This document shows, one piece after another, positions 31,549-41,811 of a DNA stretch of 64,000 nucleotides. The DNA is taken from the NCBI GenBank assembly GCA_030435675.1, contig CM059622.1:4216001-4280000 (forward strand), written 5' to 3'. Position 1 is the first letter of the stretch. Each line of letters begins with the position of its first letter. The notes beneath the pieces were generated by a model that was not told the DNA's origin, made no database searches, and worked only from the letters and a program-made list of their open reading frames with translations. Both the position numbers and the translations under genes were made by a program. This stretch comes from Steinernema hermaphroditum. Its lineage: Eukaryota > Nematoda > Chromadorea > Rhabditida > Steinernematidae.

Positions 31549-33480
31549 ATGGACACAACGCTGAGTTGCGCCGCCAGTGTTGGCGACGTCTACCCACACA
31601 GAACCCGGCACGCCGACGCTGAAGGACATAGACAGCTTCTGGACTCGCCCACAAGTAGCTCGAAGAGCAGTTTGGACATGGACGAGCGGGCGGATCCTGA
31701 CGATGTTCTTGACGCGTTGGGTGAGTGAGTTTTTACTTTAAAGTTTCGTGGGTAAACACTTATGTCGATACAGATCATACAAACTTAAGGCTATTATATG
31801 TGTTTCAGGCTCCAAAAACGTCTATATATGGTTCCTGTTGATCTCCTGTTCCCTCGTTTGGGGCGTCGGCGCTCCTCCGATGATGTCAAGCGCCTTCATC
31901 ACCGACTCCGACACCTCCCACTGTGTCGACGTTTCGAACGTCTCCGACTGTCAACCTACCGTATCCCTCCGCTCCGAGTTCAAACTCTTCGGCGAGAACA
32001 GCTCCCTCGCCGACTGGACCACGTCCGCCTTCATGATCGGCAACATGATCGGCGGAAGTGCGCTCTCCCACATGGCCGACCGTATCGGTAGGCGACCGGC
32101 CGTCGTCCTCAGCACCATCGGGCTCGGCGTCGTGGGGTGCTTGTCGGCGCTGTCGCCCAACGTCTACGTCTTCTCGGTCATGCGCTGTTTCCAGGGAGCT
32201 TTCTTCACAGTAAGTACGTTAAAATTTTTGCACCAGCCCACTCACATCGCCGAACCATGGTTGCCGAACAAGAATAGCGTCTATTTACCCTTTCCGCAGA
32301 ACGATTCCATTCTAGGGCTCGTCCCTGATCGGCTGGGTACTCGCCTACGAATGCATTCCACGACCCCTCCGCGCCTACACCACCATTCTCTTCGGATCGA
32401 CCTGGGTGATCGGATACTGTGCCCTGGCTCCGTTCGCCTACGCCATCCACACTTGGCGATGGTTGATGGTCGTCTCGTCGATTCCGGCACTCATCGTGGG
32501 CATCTTCTTCATCTTGTAACCATTCTGTCTCCCCCCTCCAAACCTACAGTACCCTTGCAGCGCCCTTCCGGAGAGCTTCCACTTCCTCGTCTCCAAAAGC
32601 GATCTCGAAAAGACGGCAAAGTGGATGAAGAAGGCCGAGAAGTACGGTAAGGCGAAGATGCCCTACTCGGCGGAGAAGCTGATCGCTGACATGGAGATCG
32701 CGCGGAAGAGACATCTCGCCGAGGACGATCAGAAGTAGGGCGTGATATCCGGTCTCTGATGGCAAGGCTCTCTTTAGAGTATCCGTCGTCGGGGAACTCC
32801 TCGACAGGAAGATCTTTCTTCTCTACACCTTCGTGCTGGCCTATCTTTGGTCTTGCGACACCTTCGTCTACTACGGTCTCTCCCTCTTCAGCACACGACT
32901 GGCGGGGAACCGCTACGTAAACTACATGCTATCGGGCTTGGTAGAGCTCCCGGCATACGGTATTGCCCCCATTCTGCTCGACAAATGCGGCCGGAAGCCG
33001 TCCGTCAGTGTTGGCCACTTTCTGACTGGCGTCGCCATGATCACTTACCTCTTCGTTCCTGCTGGTAAAATCGATCTTTCCTTCTGTCCGCCCTAGCTAG
33101 CTGGTTCCAGACGAACTCGCCCTCTCCTTGACCGTCTGGTTGATCGCCAAATTCGCCATTTCATGTTCCTTTGTGAACATCTTCGTCTACGGAAGTGAAA
33201 TCTTCCCGACGACCATCAGAAACCTCTGCATTGGAATCTGCGCGGTGGTGTCCAAAATCGGAGGAAACCTCGCACCCCACGTTCGGGCGCTGGTGAGTCA
33301 TCGGGGGGATCGAAGATCTACGGTAAACGGCCTCTTTAGGAAGTGATCTTCCCAAGTCTGCCGACGATCTTCTTCGCCGGTTTAGCCATATTGGCAGGAG
33401 CACTAACCCTTCTTCTGCCAGAAACTCGGAATCGGCCGCTGCCAGCTTCGGTAAGGGACGCCGATCGATTGAAGAAATGA
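31549..33480 (+). CDS. SLC22-like organic ion transporter (518 aa)
   Basis: Exons 31549-31720, 31809-32209, 32316-32515, 32561-32734, 32778-33064, 33111-33292 and 33340-33480 close in frame. SLC22 carriers are 12-TM MFS proteins moving organic cations, anions or carnitine. After a Ser/Asp-rich N-terminus, TM1 reads LISCSLVWGVGAPPMMSSAF. A short extracellular loop with cysteines follows, then DWTTSAFMIGNMIGGSALS and the MFS signature HMADRIGRRPAVVLS. Later landmarks are RCFQGAFFT, ECIPRPLRAY, ALPESFHFL after TM6, GSEIFPTTIRNLCIGICAV and the closing LLLPETRNRPLP. All are at SLC22 positions. The first extracellular loop is short compared with vertebrate members. Substrate unknown. Confidence 0.88.
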
Positions 33481-33621
33481 AGACAAAAGAAAGGGATTAA
33501 AAAGGTGCTAATGTAGATATGTACGAACAAAGAAAAAACAGACCCTGCGCCATCAGTATCATAATCGTCACACGCCGAATGAACCACAGATCGTCCAACC
33601 CACCCTCATTTAAATATAATC

Positions 33622-33627
33622 TTTATT
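33622..33627 (-). terminator. poly(A) signal of SH2-like copy 2
   Basis: AATAAA on the minus strand, 23 nt beyond the stop codon, shared with copy 1. Confidence 0.7.
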
Positions 33628-33650
33628 CGCCACTCAAAAATTGCATGCTT

Positions 33651-34934
33651 CTAGTCATCACCTTCGAGATCTTCCGGGTACTCTGTGTAGTGGCGGATGA
33701 GGTTGTTGAAGTAGGAGAACTTCTTGTGCTCGCTCTGCTCGTCGACGACCGCCCACTTCCCGTGACGCTTCTGCACGGCGAAATGACGGTACGCGCCCTT
33801 CCGAGTACGGTAGACCATCCAGAGGGTCAGGCGCGGCGGCATCGCATCGTAGTTGAAATCGAAGTCCTGTTCGGGCGTCTGGTGGTAGAAGCGGAACTCC
33901 GCGCGGCGGCGACAGAGCTTCTCTGCTTCCTCCTCCTTTACAGCACCAAGGTAGAACTGCCCGATACGATCGCCGATCAAGTCTCTACAATCGGGCAGTT
34001 AGGGCTAATCGACGCTGGCCAAAGACCCACGAGGCGTCCTTATCCATTGGTTTCTCTTTGTGATTCGAAGCGGGGGTGTCGTCATCCGAGTTCAGAAGGT
34101 CCTCCGGCACACCAACCATTTCGTAGACGCTGGAGCTTGGAGGGGCGCGCCGTGGGATCTCGTTGATGTACTTGCGTTCGGGACCCTTGAGGAGCGTCCA
34201 CAGAGAGTGCTTCTCGCAGCGACGACCACCCGGAGCAGATCCGGAACAGTCGTCATCCACGGAGGGGGTCTTCTCCGGGTCGACATCCGATTCGCCTTGC
34301 GATTCTGAAAGCTGTCTGGTAGACTTGGTGCACATTCGAAGGTGGAATCACCTCTGTCACTGGTTGATTTCGAACGACTTCGGCCCTTTGACTTTCCCGT
34401 CTTCCTCATTGGCCTAAACATTGGCAGATAACTCGCATAATCGCACGACGACTCACTTCTTGACCGAAACGTGCTCCACATCCTCGCTTTTAACGCGCTC
34501 GACGTTCTCGTAGCGACTGGTCTCCACCTCGGAGTGGTCCTTAGCATCGGCGTCTTCGCCTCTGATCGGACATCGCTCCACCTGTCGGCGTTTCTTCTCT
34601 AAACTCCGAACTGTCAAGAGATCGTACGAAAGCCGTGTTCTCACGTGGACGTGTCTCCTTCTTGACGCGGGCCTTAGCTCTCCTCACACTTTCTTGCTCG
34701 GCCCTCTTGGCGGTCTCGGCGCTCATCGTCAGCCGCATCGAATCAATCTGGTCTCCTTTAACGTGGAGCGGCATCTTCCCCGGATCGACCGTCTCGTAGG
34801 GCGCCACTCGCTTCTTCTCTTCCTCGGCTACTTGACAGCCTCGACCGTGGCAGCAGCACCCTGAAATCGTCAGTCCCGACCCATCCAAGGGGACTCAAGA
34901 ACTCACGCGAAGCGGTGTTCTTGGCGCGACCCAT
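33651..34934 (-). CDS. SH2-like domain protein, copy 2 (351 aa)
   Basis: Exons 34907-34934, 34645-34860, 34457-34598, 34352-34413, 34031-34304 and 33651-33984. Apart from exon 3 the gene equals copy 1 within a few substitutions. Here the GAGTTTAG 3' splice site gives an intact exon 3 containing KKRRQVERCPIRGED, so this copy is coherent without any cryptic site. The C-terminal 109 residues are identical to copy 1 and have the SH2-like layout with AEFRFYHQ at the FLVR position. A minus-strand AATAAA is at 33622-33627. It lies tail to tail with the SLC22-like gene, 170 bp between stops. Confidence 0.75.
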
Positions 34935-35506
34935 CGGAACTGGCGATCAGCAGCGTTCTCGAAGACTCCGAACGTTGTTTGTCGGCGGCGAAGAAGGCGA
35001 CCGACCGCTGACTCCGAAGTGAATCGACTGAATCGGACGCCGTCTGCAGAGGAGACTCGAATGTCTCAACTCGTGGAAACGTCTACACCCGAATCAGCAT
35101 CCATTCGAGGGCGATGAACTGAAAACAAACGGTGGAGTCAGTATATCACTCATCGCACAGTTATGGAATGGCGAGGCAAACACAGAATTACAGAAAATAC
35201 GAGTAACTGCAAACTCTGCACACTCCCTCAAGTGATCGTGTCGGGACGCATTTTCACTCCTACTACGGTAAGCTTTTCCCATTTCCGTAGGGCAATTCCG
35301 ATCATTTTTGTTCTTTTCCATCATCATCAGAGTTGAGCGGATAACCGAAAATTCGGGTACCCGAATCCGTCCTCAATACTTGTACAGTGCTCTTTTAAGA
35401 CCACGTATCTCGATGCCGCTGCACATCTCATGGTGAGTGACGGCAACAAGGACAAAGTCCAGCATCTGTTCTATGTATTTATTATAAGCCTTTGTACTAC
35501 TTCGCC

Positions 35507-38060
35507 TCAAAGTTTAATCCAGGACTGTACACTATTATTCCTGGGCATCGCTGCAAGACGGATCCAAGTGTCGTCACTCTTCAGCTTCTCTATTTTTGGA
35601 TTCTGTAGGGTCGGACGTCCCCAAAGCGTGAGCGAGTTCTTCCTTCCGGAACTGTATCTCTCTTCTTTCGCTGGAAACAGACTGCTGAGAAGCACGGCGG
35701 GCACAAAGGCGAAGAGGAGCCCGAAGAATGCGTAGGAGAACGGTGAGATCCGGCTCACGTAGAAGGTGTCGGGTCGCCCATAATGGGGATCGTAGGAATC
35801 GGGTATACGAGTGAGAGTGAACGTCCTCCCGTCGCAGTTCTCAAGCGACGAATTCGTCGGTAGTGTATAGCCTAAGCGGATTAGAGACATAACCTGATTT
35901 TCGGTACCTTTGTAGGGGTTCTCGAGGGTGGCGCAGAGCCACAGAAGTACACAACAACAGATCGATGCGATAAAACTGTAGATGGCGGCCCGAGTGGACA
36001 CACCGCGAGCGAAAACACCCAAGAAGAAGAGACCGGTGACGGGACCGATGGTGGCGCCGAGGAGGCCAATGGAGGACTGGATGATGCCTCCGAGAGGTCC
36101 ACAGGCGTAGGCGAGGCAGGTGGCGATTAGGCCTGATAGGAAGACGACCGATTTGTTGATAAGGAGGGACCGTTGTGGAGATATTTCCGCTTTGTAGAGA
36201 GGTTTAACAAAGTCGACGAATACAACGGCTGCCAGGCTGTTGTAGCCGGTGGATACGGTACTAAGTGTGGTGGCGAAGATGCAGGCCAGGAAAAGGCCGG
36301 GCATTCCGGCGTATTCTTCTGAAAAAAGAGCTTTTTGAGCTTCGTATCGAGACCTACTGGATATCTTGACGGCGAGAAGAACGACCAACTGATCGTGGGT
36401 CTTAATTTCGCCGGTCTCGAGCGGATTGCAGTTGTAGAAGAAGGCCAGCACCAGGAGACCTATGTAGCAAGCCATAGCCGACAGGAGCAGATACAACGGA
36501 ATCGTTATCCAAACCACTTTCCTCGCTAAACCTCTGACTCTTACACCCCTACAGTAATCGACTCTTACCGTCTTGGACGGAAGGCAGACTACAGTACCTC
36601 TGGACAGACATCTGATTAATACCGTAGAGCGCCAGGTAAACGGAAGTGGCGCTGAAGAGCATGATCCAGAAACTGTTGTACTAAACTGCTTTCAATACAG
36701 GGATAAGTGGTGTGAGTACCTGAGCCGGATCGATGTCAAAGCGAAGGGTGCTTTCGGCTCTTCCACTGTCAACTGCCACTTGGAAGACGTTGCCAATTCC
36801 GCCGCAGTCGATAGTGCCTACACGAGGGGGATGACAGGATGAAAAGGTTGAAGTACCCTTGACGACGATGAACCCGATTCCGATGTACATGACCCCCGCC
36901 TGGAGAGTGTCCGCCCACACGACGGCCTTGAGGCCTCCGATGGTCGTGTAGAGAGTGCTGCATGCGCCGACAAGCTGAGAAAAAGTGAATTTCTGAGTCA
37001 TTTTGAAGTATAAGTCTTTTCTAGCACGTTGCAATCCCCAAGATAAATACAGATTAGGCAGATCAAAGGTGGACTCTAGAGATATCCTATGCAAAATATA
37101 GAAAAGTGATCGTATAGGCTATGTGCGCGACGATACCCTTTATGGAAGGAAAGGATTACCTCTCTGAACTCAAACAGAAAGAACGATAGCCGTGCTTTAA
37201 ATACGTATGCATTGAATAAACTGGACTTTCACATGATAAGCCTTGTCCTTCCCATAAACAATTCGTCGATTTTTGCTTTGGGAGCTGTTCTGAAAAGTAC
37301 TTAGAACATTCGCTAGATCCTGAAGAATCTAAAAACGAATCCAGACTCGGACTCGATTGGGACCGCCAGTTGGACCATCTAGTAGGAATTACCCACAGTT
37401 TAAAAAAAAAAAAGAAATCTTCATCTTCAGATGCACCCTTTCAAATGAATTTTGTCATAAGGGACCTACCAGAATCAACAACCAAACATCCAAATTTGTC
37501 ACCCCAGCCAAAGCGACAGCTGGAGCGTAGGTCACCACCCCCAGGAAGATCAGTGTGTTGGCTATAAATGCACCAGCACAAAGTCTTCTCAGAAGGGGTG
37601 AATGGAATCTGAGTTCGAGGTATTCGTAGATGGAAGTGGCGTTTAGATGGTAGAATATGGGAAGGAAGTAGAGACCAGAGAGAATGAAGGCTATCGGCGA
37701 CAAGAAGTACATCAAAATCCAAAGACCGCCTAAGAGACCATGTTAGGTTCATATGAAGAAGCCCACGGTCCTACCGTGTTTGAAGAACTCAGCTGGCGTT
37801 CCGAGAAGTGTGATTCCGGACAGAAATGTGGTCAAAAGGGACAACGCCACCGGTATAACGGGCATTTTCCTCCCTCCCAACAGGTACTCTTCCGTGCGGC
37901 TTTTGGCCTCAACGGGAGCTTCTGAGGGTACCGCTCGATTCTTGAAACGTTCCACGACGGCATGGTAGATGCCGACTGCAACGGAGATGCACAGAAAAGC
38001 TCCAAAAACGCCATAATCTATGAGGCTGAGGGAATAGGTCGCCCCTGCGTTGCTGGCCAT
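35507..38060 (-). CDS. SLC5-like sodium-coupled symporter, copy 1 (about 605 aa)
   Basis: Exons 37775-38060, 37470-37729, 36857-36974, 36720-36817, 36569-36680, 36358-36525, 35908-36318 and 35507-35871. The product resembles the monocarboxylate/multivitamin branch of SLC5 (SMCT, SMVT). Motifs: SLIDYGVFGAFL at TM1, EEYLLGGRKMPVIPVALSLL, ATSIYEYLELRFHSPLLRRL, CSTLYTTIGGLKAVVWADTL, YGINQMSVQRYCSLPS, NCNPLETGEIKTHDQ, ATTLSTVSTGYNSLAAV. The sodium-binding Ser/Thr region in STVSTGYNS is intact. The exon 2 to exon 3 junction, a 495-bp intron where paralogs have continuous coding sequence, lacks about 12 membrane residues, so either a mini-exon is hidden or the protein is damaged. Confidence 0.82.
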
Positions 38061-39529
38061 CGTGGTAATAGAGAGAGTGAGTGTCGCCGGTTTATGTGGC
38101 GATTTACATAAAGAGACGAATGAATGGAAAGGGAATGGAAAGCAAGGGCGGGAGATTAGGGGACAAGCAAATATTTGTCACTGATAGTTTATTGACGAAT
38201 TCAGAAGGTGATGTCAACAGGGCTACCGTTGATGTCGGTTCAATGGGTGCTTCTTATCAGTACTGCTGGAAAAGGAACAGAAAAGGATTCTGAATTTGCT
38301 TTTTCCGGCTACCTTCATGTCGGATTTTTTGCTTGTCGTACTGCCTTGCAAATAGATTGTAATAAATTGATCGAAGGAATTTGAGAGAATCGTTTTAGCA
38401 CACAATAGAAGTCAAAGTTATTTTCGCACGTGGATGGAAATTTGTATAGAAGCGAAAAGATTGTCTTCAAATGAAAGATCAGAGCATTGGAAGCTCCTAT
38501 CTCAGTGAAAGGCTGTATTTCGCTGTTTGTAAAGTGCTAAATCACGTTCTTGTGGCTGCACTTGAATGTATAGCTGCCGGCCAAGGGAGAACACGGTGTT
38601 CTGAAAATACAAAAAAAAACTGGTTATTCTTCAAACTTTCCGGACAATTGATGCACTAATGATGATGTCATCTGAGGACAACAAGGATCACTAACATCGC
38701 CCTGAATCCGGGGTGACTCACTCGTATACAGTTTGCCAAGTGCAGTTTCTGTCGACGACGTCCTCGGAGAATGTTTTGCAGCCACCTTCCACGTTTCGGT
38801 ATAAACTGCCTTTGCCAACAATGACAATCCACCTTGAAAGTCAAACGATAAAGAAAGGGTATCAGCGGACTCGGTTTCAACGCGATTCTCCTGACCATCA
38901 ATGGGGTTTTTGCTTCGTGGTTCACAATTCGTAAATCACGACCCGTTTTCGGTCAAATGTGGTTCACGGATCTGTGCATCTTTTTCTCGCTCCGTCGCTC
39001 GCAGCCATGAATCAGCTTCAGCTTACATCGTCGCGCTCCTTGCGCTGTACGAAAACGCAGAAGAAGGTCCAATGCGCTTGCTTTTTGGGTCATTTCTGGA
39101 ATATTTGCTCTTTTTATGCGTGGAATACAAGAAGTGGTGGTGTATGCTGATTTCGTTCAAACGGGTAGAATACTAGGCAACATGGAGTCGATACACAAGG
39201 GAACGAGTGGACGGCGGGTTACCTAACGATTAGCAAACTTATGTTGAACGGAACATATACGCGAATGAGATTCACATCGTTGGATGCTTTTGCGAGGCAG
39301 CTCCTGAACATGTGATCAGATTGAAATCTTTTCTTTCGTGTTGAGTTAATTAACCTCACAAAAGGAGTCATGTACTTCTCTTGTTCAAGCGTTTGGAGGA
39401 AGCAAAATACGCAAAATACGCTTTATGACTATGACATCCAGTTGCTTTGTTTGTACACTGAATTCAACGCTACCGCAGTGCTGAAGAGAGATTTGGCGTT
39501 CTTGAATAAAGCTTTATTTCCAGAAACCG
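38061..39529. other. intergenic region, no gene recognised
   Basis: Between SLC5-like copy 1 (5' end) and zinc-finger copy B. Several frames of 60-90 codons occur, none convincing. Confidence 0.4.
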
Positions 39530-40981
39530 ATGGTTTGTTCGACGGCGCCGTCATTGGGAGTGGATTCTGTTGTGTACAACTATGTGAAGCGAAAGAAACC
39601 ACAACTTCTTCTGGAGATGTTTGGGAAGGAGCGCTGCCGAGAACTCGAAGGACAAGATGTGAGTTTCTGAGTATTTATTGTACACAATCACAATTTTCAG
39701 CATGTGTACGACCGAAATGCCTTCTTATCCTCGTTGCAAACGGTTCCGCTTCGCTTGAAGAGGAAGGAACGCGTGTCTTCAGAGGGAGAGAAGAAGCGAG
39801 TGGCCTGCGACGTCCCGAGTATGCGAACGAACCTTCTGAGAGACGATCAGCCAGTTCTGGCGCGTTCTAACGGTGACACAACTCAAGAACCAAAGAAGAA
39901 GAAGAAGGCCGTTGTTTCGAAAACAGTGCAAGAGGAGAGCGCCTCTGTGATGCCAAGTAGGTGGAGCAAAACGCATAGCGGTAGTTGATCGTTTCAGAAC
40001 GACCGAATGTGAAGATCACCTCGAAGTTAGCTGTTTTCAACTACTTCTACGAGCGCCAACAGAAGGAAGCGTTGCAACTACTCTTTGACGAAGAAGTCCG
40101 TGAAGATTACGGTAAAAAGGTCGAGGCCATGGGAATCTGGATGCCTTCTTTGGCAAGGATCTACGCCTGGCACCGCTATGTTGGGCTGAAGAAGGACGTT
40201 AAGCAGACTTGTGAGATATGGAAGGTATGTTAAGCCGTTAAGGATTCTAATTAGACATGATCTATTTAGTGTCGTTTGTGTAAAAAGGATTTCAAAGGAT
40301 CTCTGAAAGAACGTCTCCAGCATGTTGCTATCCATGAGAACATTCCATGCCCATGTGTTGTCGAAGACTGCGATGCAATCCTACGAAATCCGCCAGGGAT
40401 TACCACACATTTAATAGTAAGGACTAGAAGATATAATATTCTATTTCGCAATTCAGAGAATACACGTTCTCCATATAATCGATTTAAATTCGCAGCAGTA
40501 CCATAAGTGGAGAAAGACTGTGAAGGAATTTCGCAAGGATGCCATTGTGTTTCGTGACAAGTACTTCCCGCCTGAGTCGTTCGTCGGTTTCAAAGATTGT
40601 AAAATCGGAAACGTCGCAAGAGATTTCGAAGATCCAAAGTGCCAGGAATGCGGCGCAATGATAACGGCTGTAACGACTCGTCGAAATCACGTCGCTAAGC
40701 ACCTAAATTTGAGTTACAAGTGTGTTTTTGATGGCTGTGAAGTCAAAGGCTGTCCTTCTAGGTTACCTAGCCACTTTTATGTATGTGTGTTACATGTTCA
40801 TTTATTACTTCAATAGCATTTATTATAGACAAAGCATTCAAGGAAAATCGGCGATCTTTCCGAAGAGCAACTCTTCAAGTACAAACGGATAAAACTGGAT
40901 TTCGCCAAGGTCATGAAAGAAGCCGTGCCGAAGTATTTTCCCTACAAGGTGAATGTCACAGAAGATGGACTTTTGGAGTGA
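39530..40981 (+). CDS. zinc-finger gene, copy B (397 aa)
   Basis: Exons 39530-39658, 39701-39956, 39998-40224, 40270-40416, 40499-40780 and 40829-40981, with lengths equal to copy A except exons 1 and 4. The N-terminus after the ATG lacks four codons present in A and C. Zinc motifs: CRLCKKDF with HVAIH, CVVEDCD, CQECGAMITAVTTRRNHVAKH and CVFDGCE. The ATG is 6 nt after a TTTCCAG site, suggesting trans-splicing. It lies on the opposite strand to copies A and C, 28 kb from A and 17 kb from C. Function unknown. Confidence 0.82.
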
Positions 40982-41273
40982 TGAGTCCTTGATTTTAATG
41001 TTACTTTATTAGTTGGTTTTCTTCTGTTCAGATGTTAATTTGTTAATTCATAAAAATTATTAACTCCTTCAGTTAAACCGTATGAAGTGGTTGGTGGATG
41101 TAGGGTAGAGCCCCGTTTGTCCTTTCCTTACATTCATTGGGCATGAAGTTATGCCGTCTTCCACATTTCATGCTATCACGCGGAAGGTGTTGTGTGTCGA
41201 CTGATGGATGCTATTAAACAGTCCATCGCATTCGGCCACTTAAGAAGCGATCCATTATGTGGCTCACCTCAAC

Positions 41274-41708
41274 ATGTCACATCCATCGGTCGCCTTTGTT
41301 CTCGTTTTATTTCCCATGCCCCTTGTCTTTTCGGATAACGTATCTGTGCTGAATAAGCACATCAACAGTTCAGCTTTAGATGCCCAGGAGGATATACGGT
41401 TTGCTTCAGCGGAGCAGAAATTCCACGATGGTGAGGGTGTCTATTCAATACATTGAATACTATATGTAAACTCGAAAACTATTCCTTCTTTTGCTTTGAG
41501 CCTCCAGAGAAAAGCCATCATGAAAAGCCTTTTAGAACGTTTCCAACTATGCTCACTGGCTGGACTAGTCGGAGGGATCGTCTTCGTCGTGGCAAGCTCC
41601 ATTTTCATCACCGCTTTTGCCCTTGATGTGTGCTACTTGCGCAGGAAGAAGAAAGTGGATTCAGAGAAGACAGAAATTCGAAGTGAAGAAGGAGTTTTCA
41701 CTTTGTAA
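41274..41708 (+). CDS. candidate small single-pass membrane protein (two exons, junction uncertain)
   Basis: An N-terminal signal-peptide-like stretch (SVAFVLVLFPMPLVFS) and a short polar ectodomain with an N-x-S site lie in one exon beginning at 41274. A second exon (from 41508) encodes one membrane span LVGGIVFVVASSIFITAFAL followed by basic RRKKK and a short charged tail ending EEGVFTL. The natural donor at 41431 puts the two out of phase by one base; a weaker donor at 41439 fits. No family recognised. A type I topology is inferred. Confidence 0.45.
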
Positions 41709-41811
41709 CTCTGGCTGCTAATATTGTAGCATGATTCACAGATTTCATGTTGATATGATGATGTTGTATTTATGATTTTATACAGCATAAGGATATGTAC
41801 ATTTCAAATAT

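Larger units (their letters stand above)
33615..35310 (-). repeat. 1.7-kb inverted duplication, arm 2 (SH2-like gene)
   Basis: Reverse-complement partner of 18650-20335. Scattered single-base differences and a 2-bp indel in exon 3 separate the arms. Confidence 0.85.
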
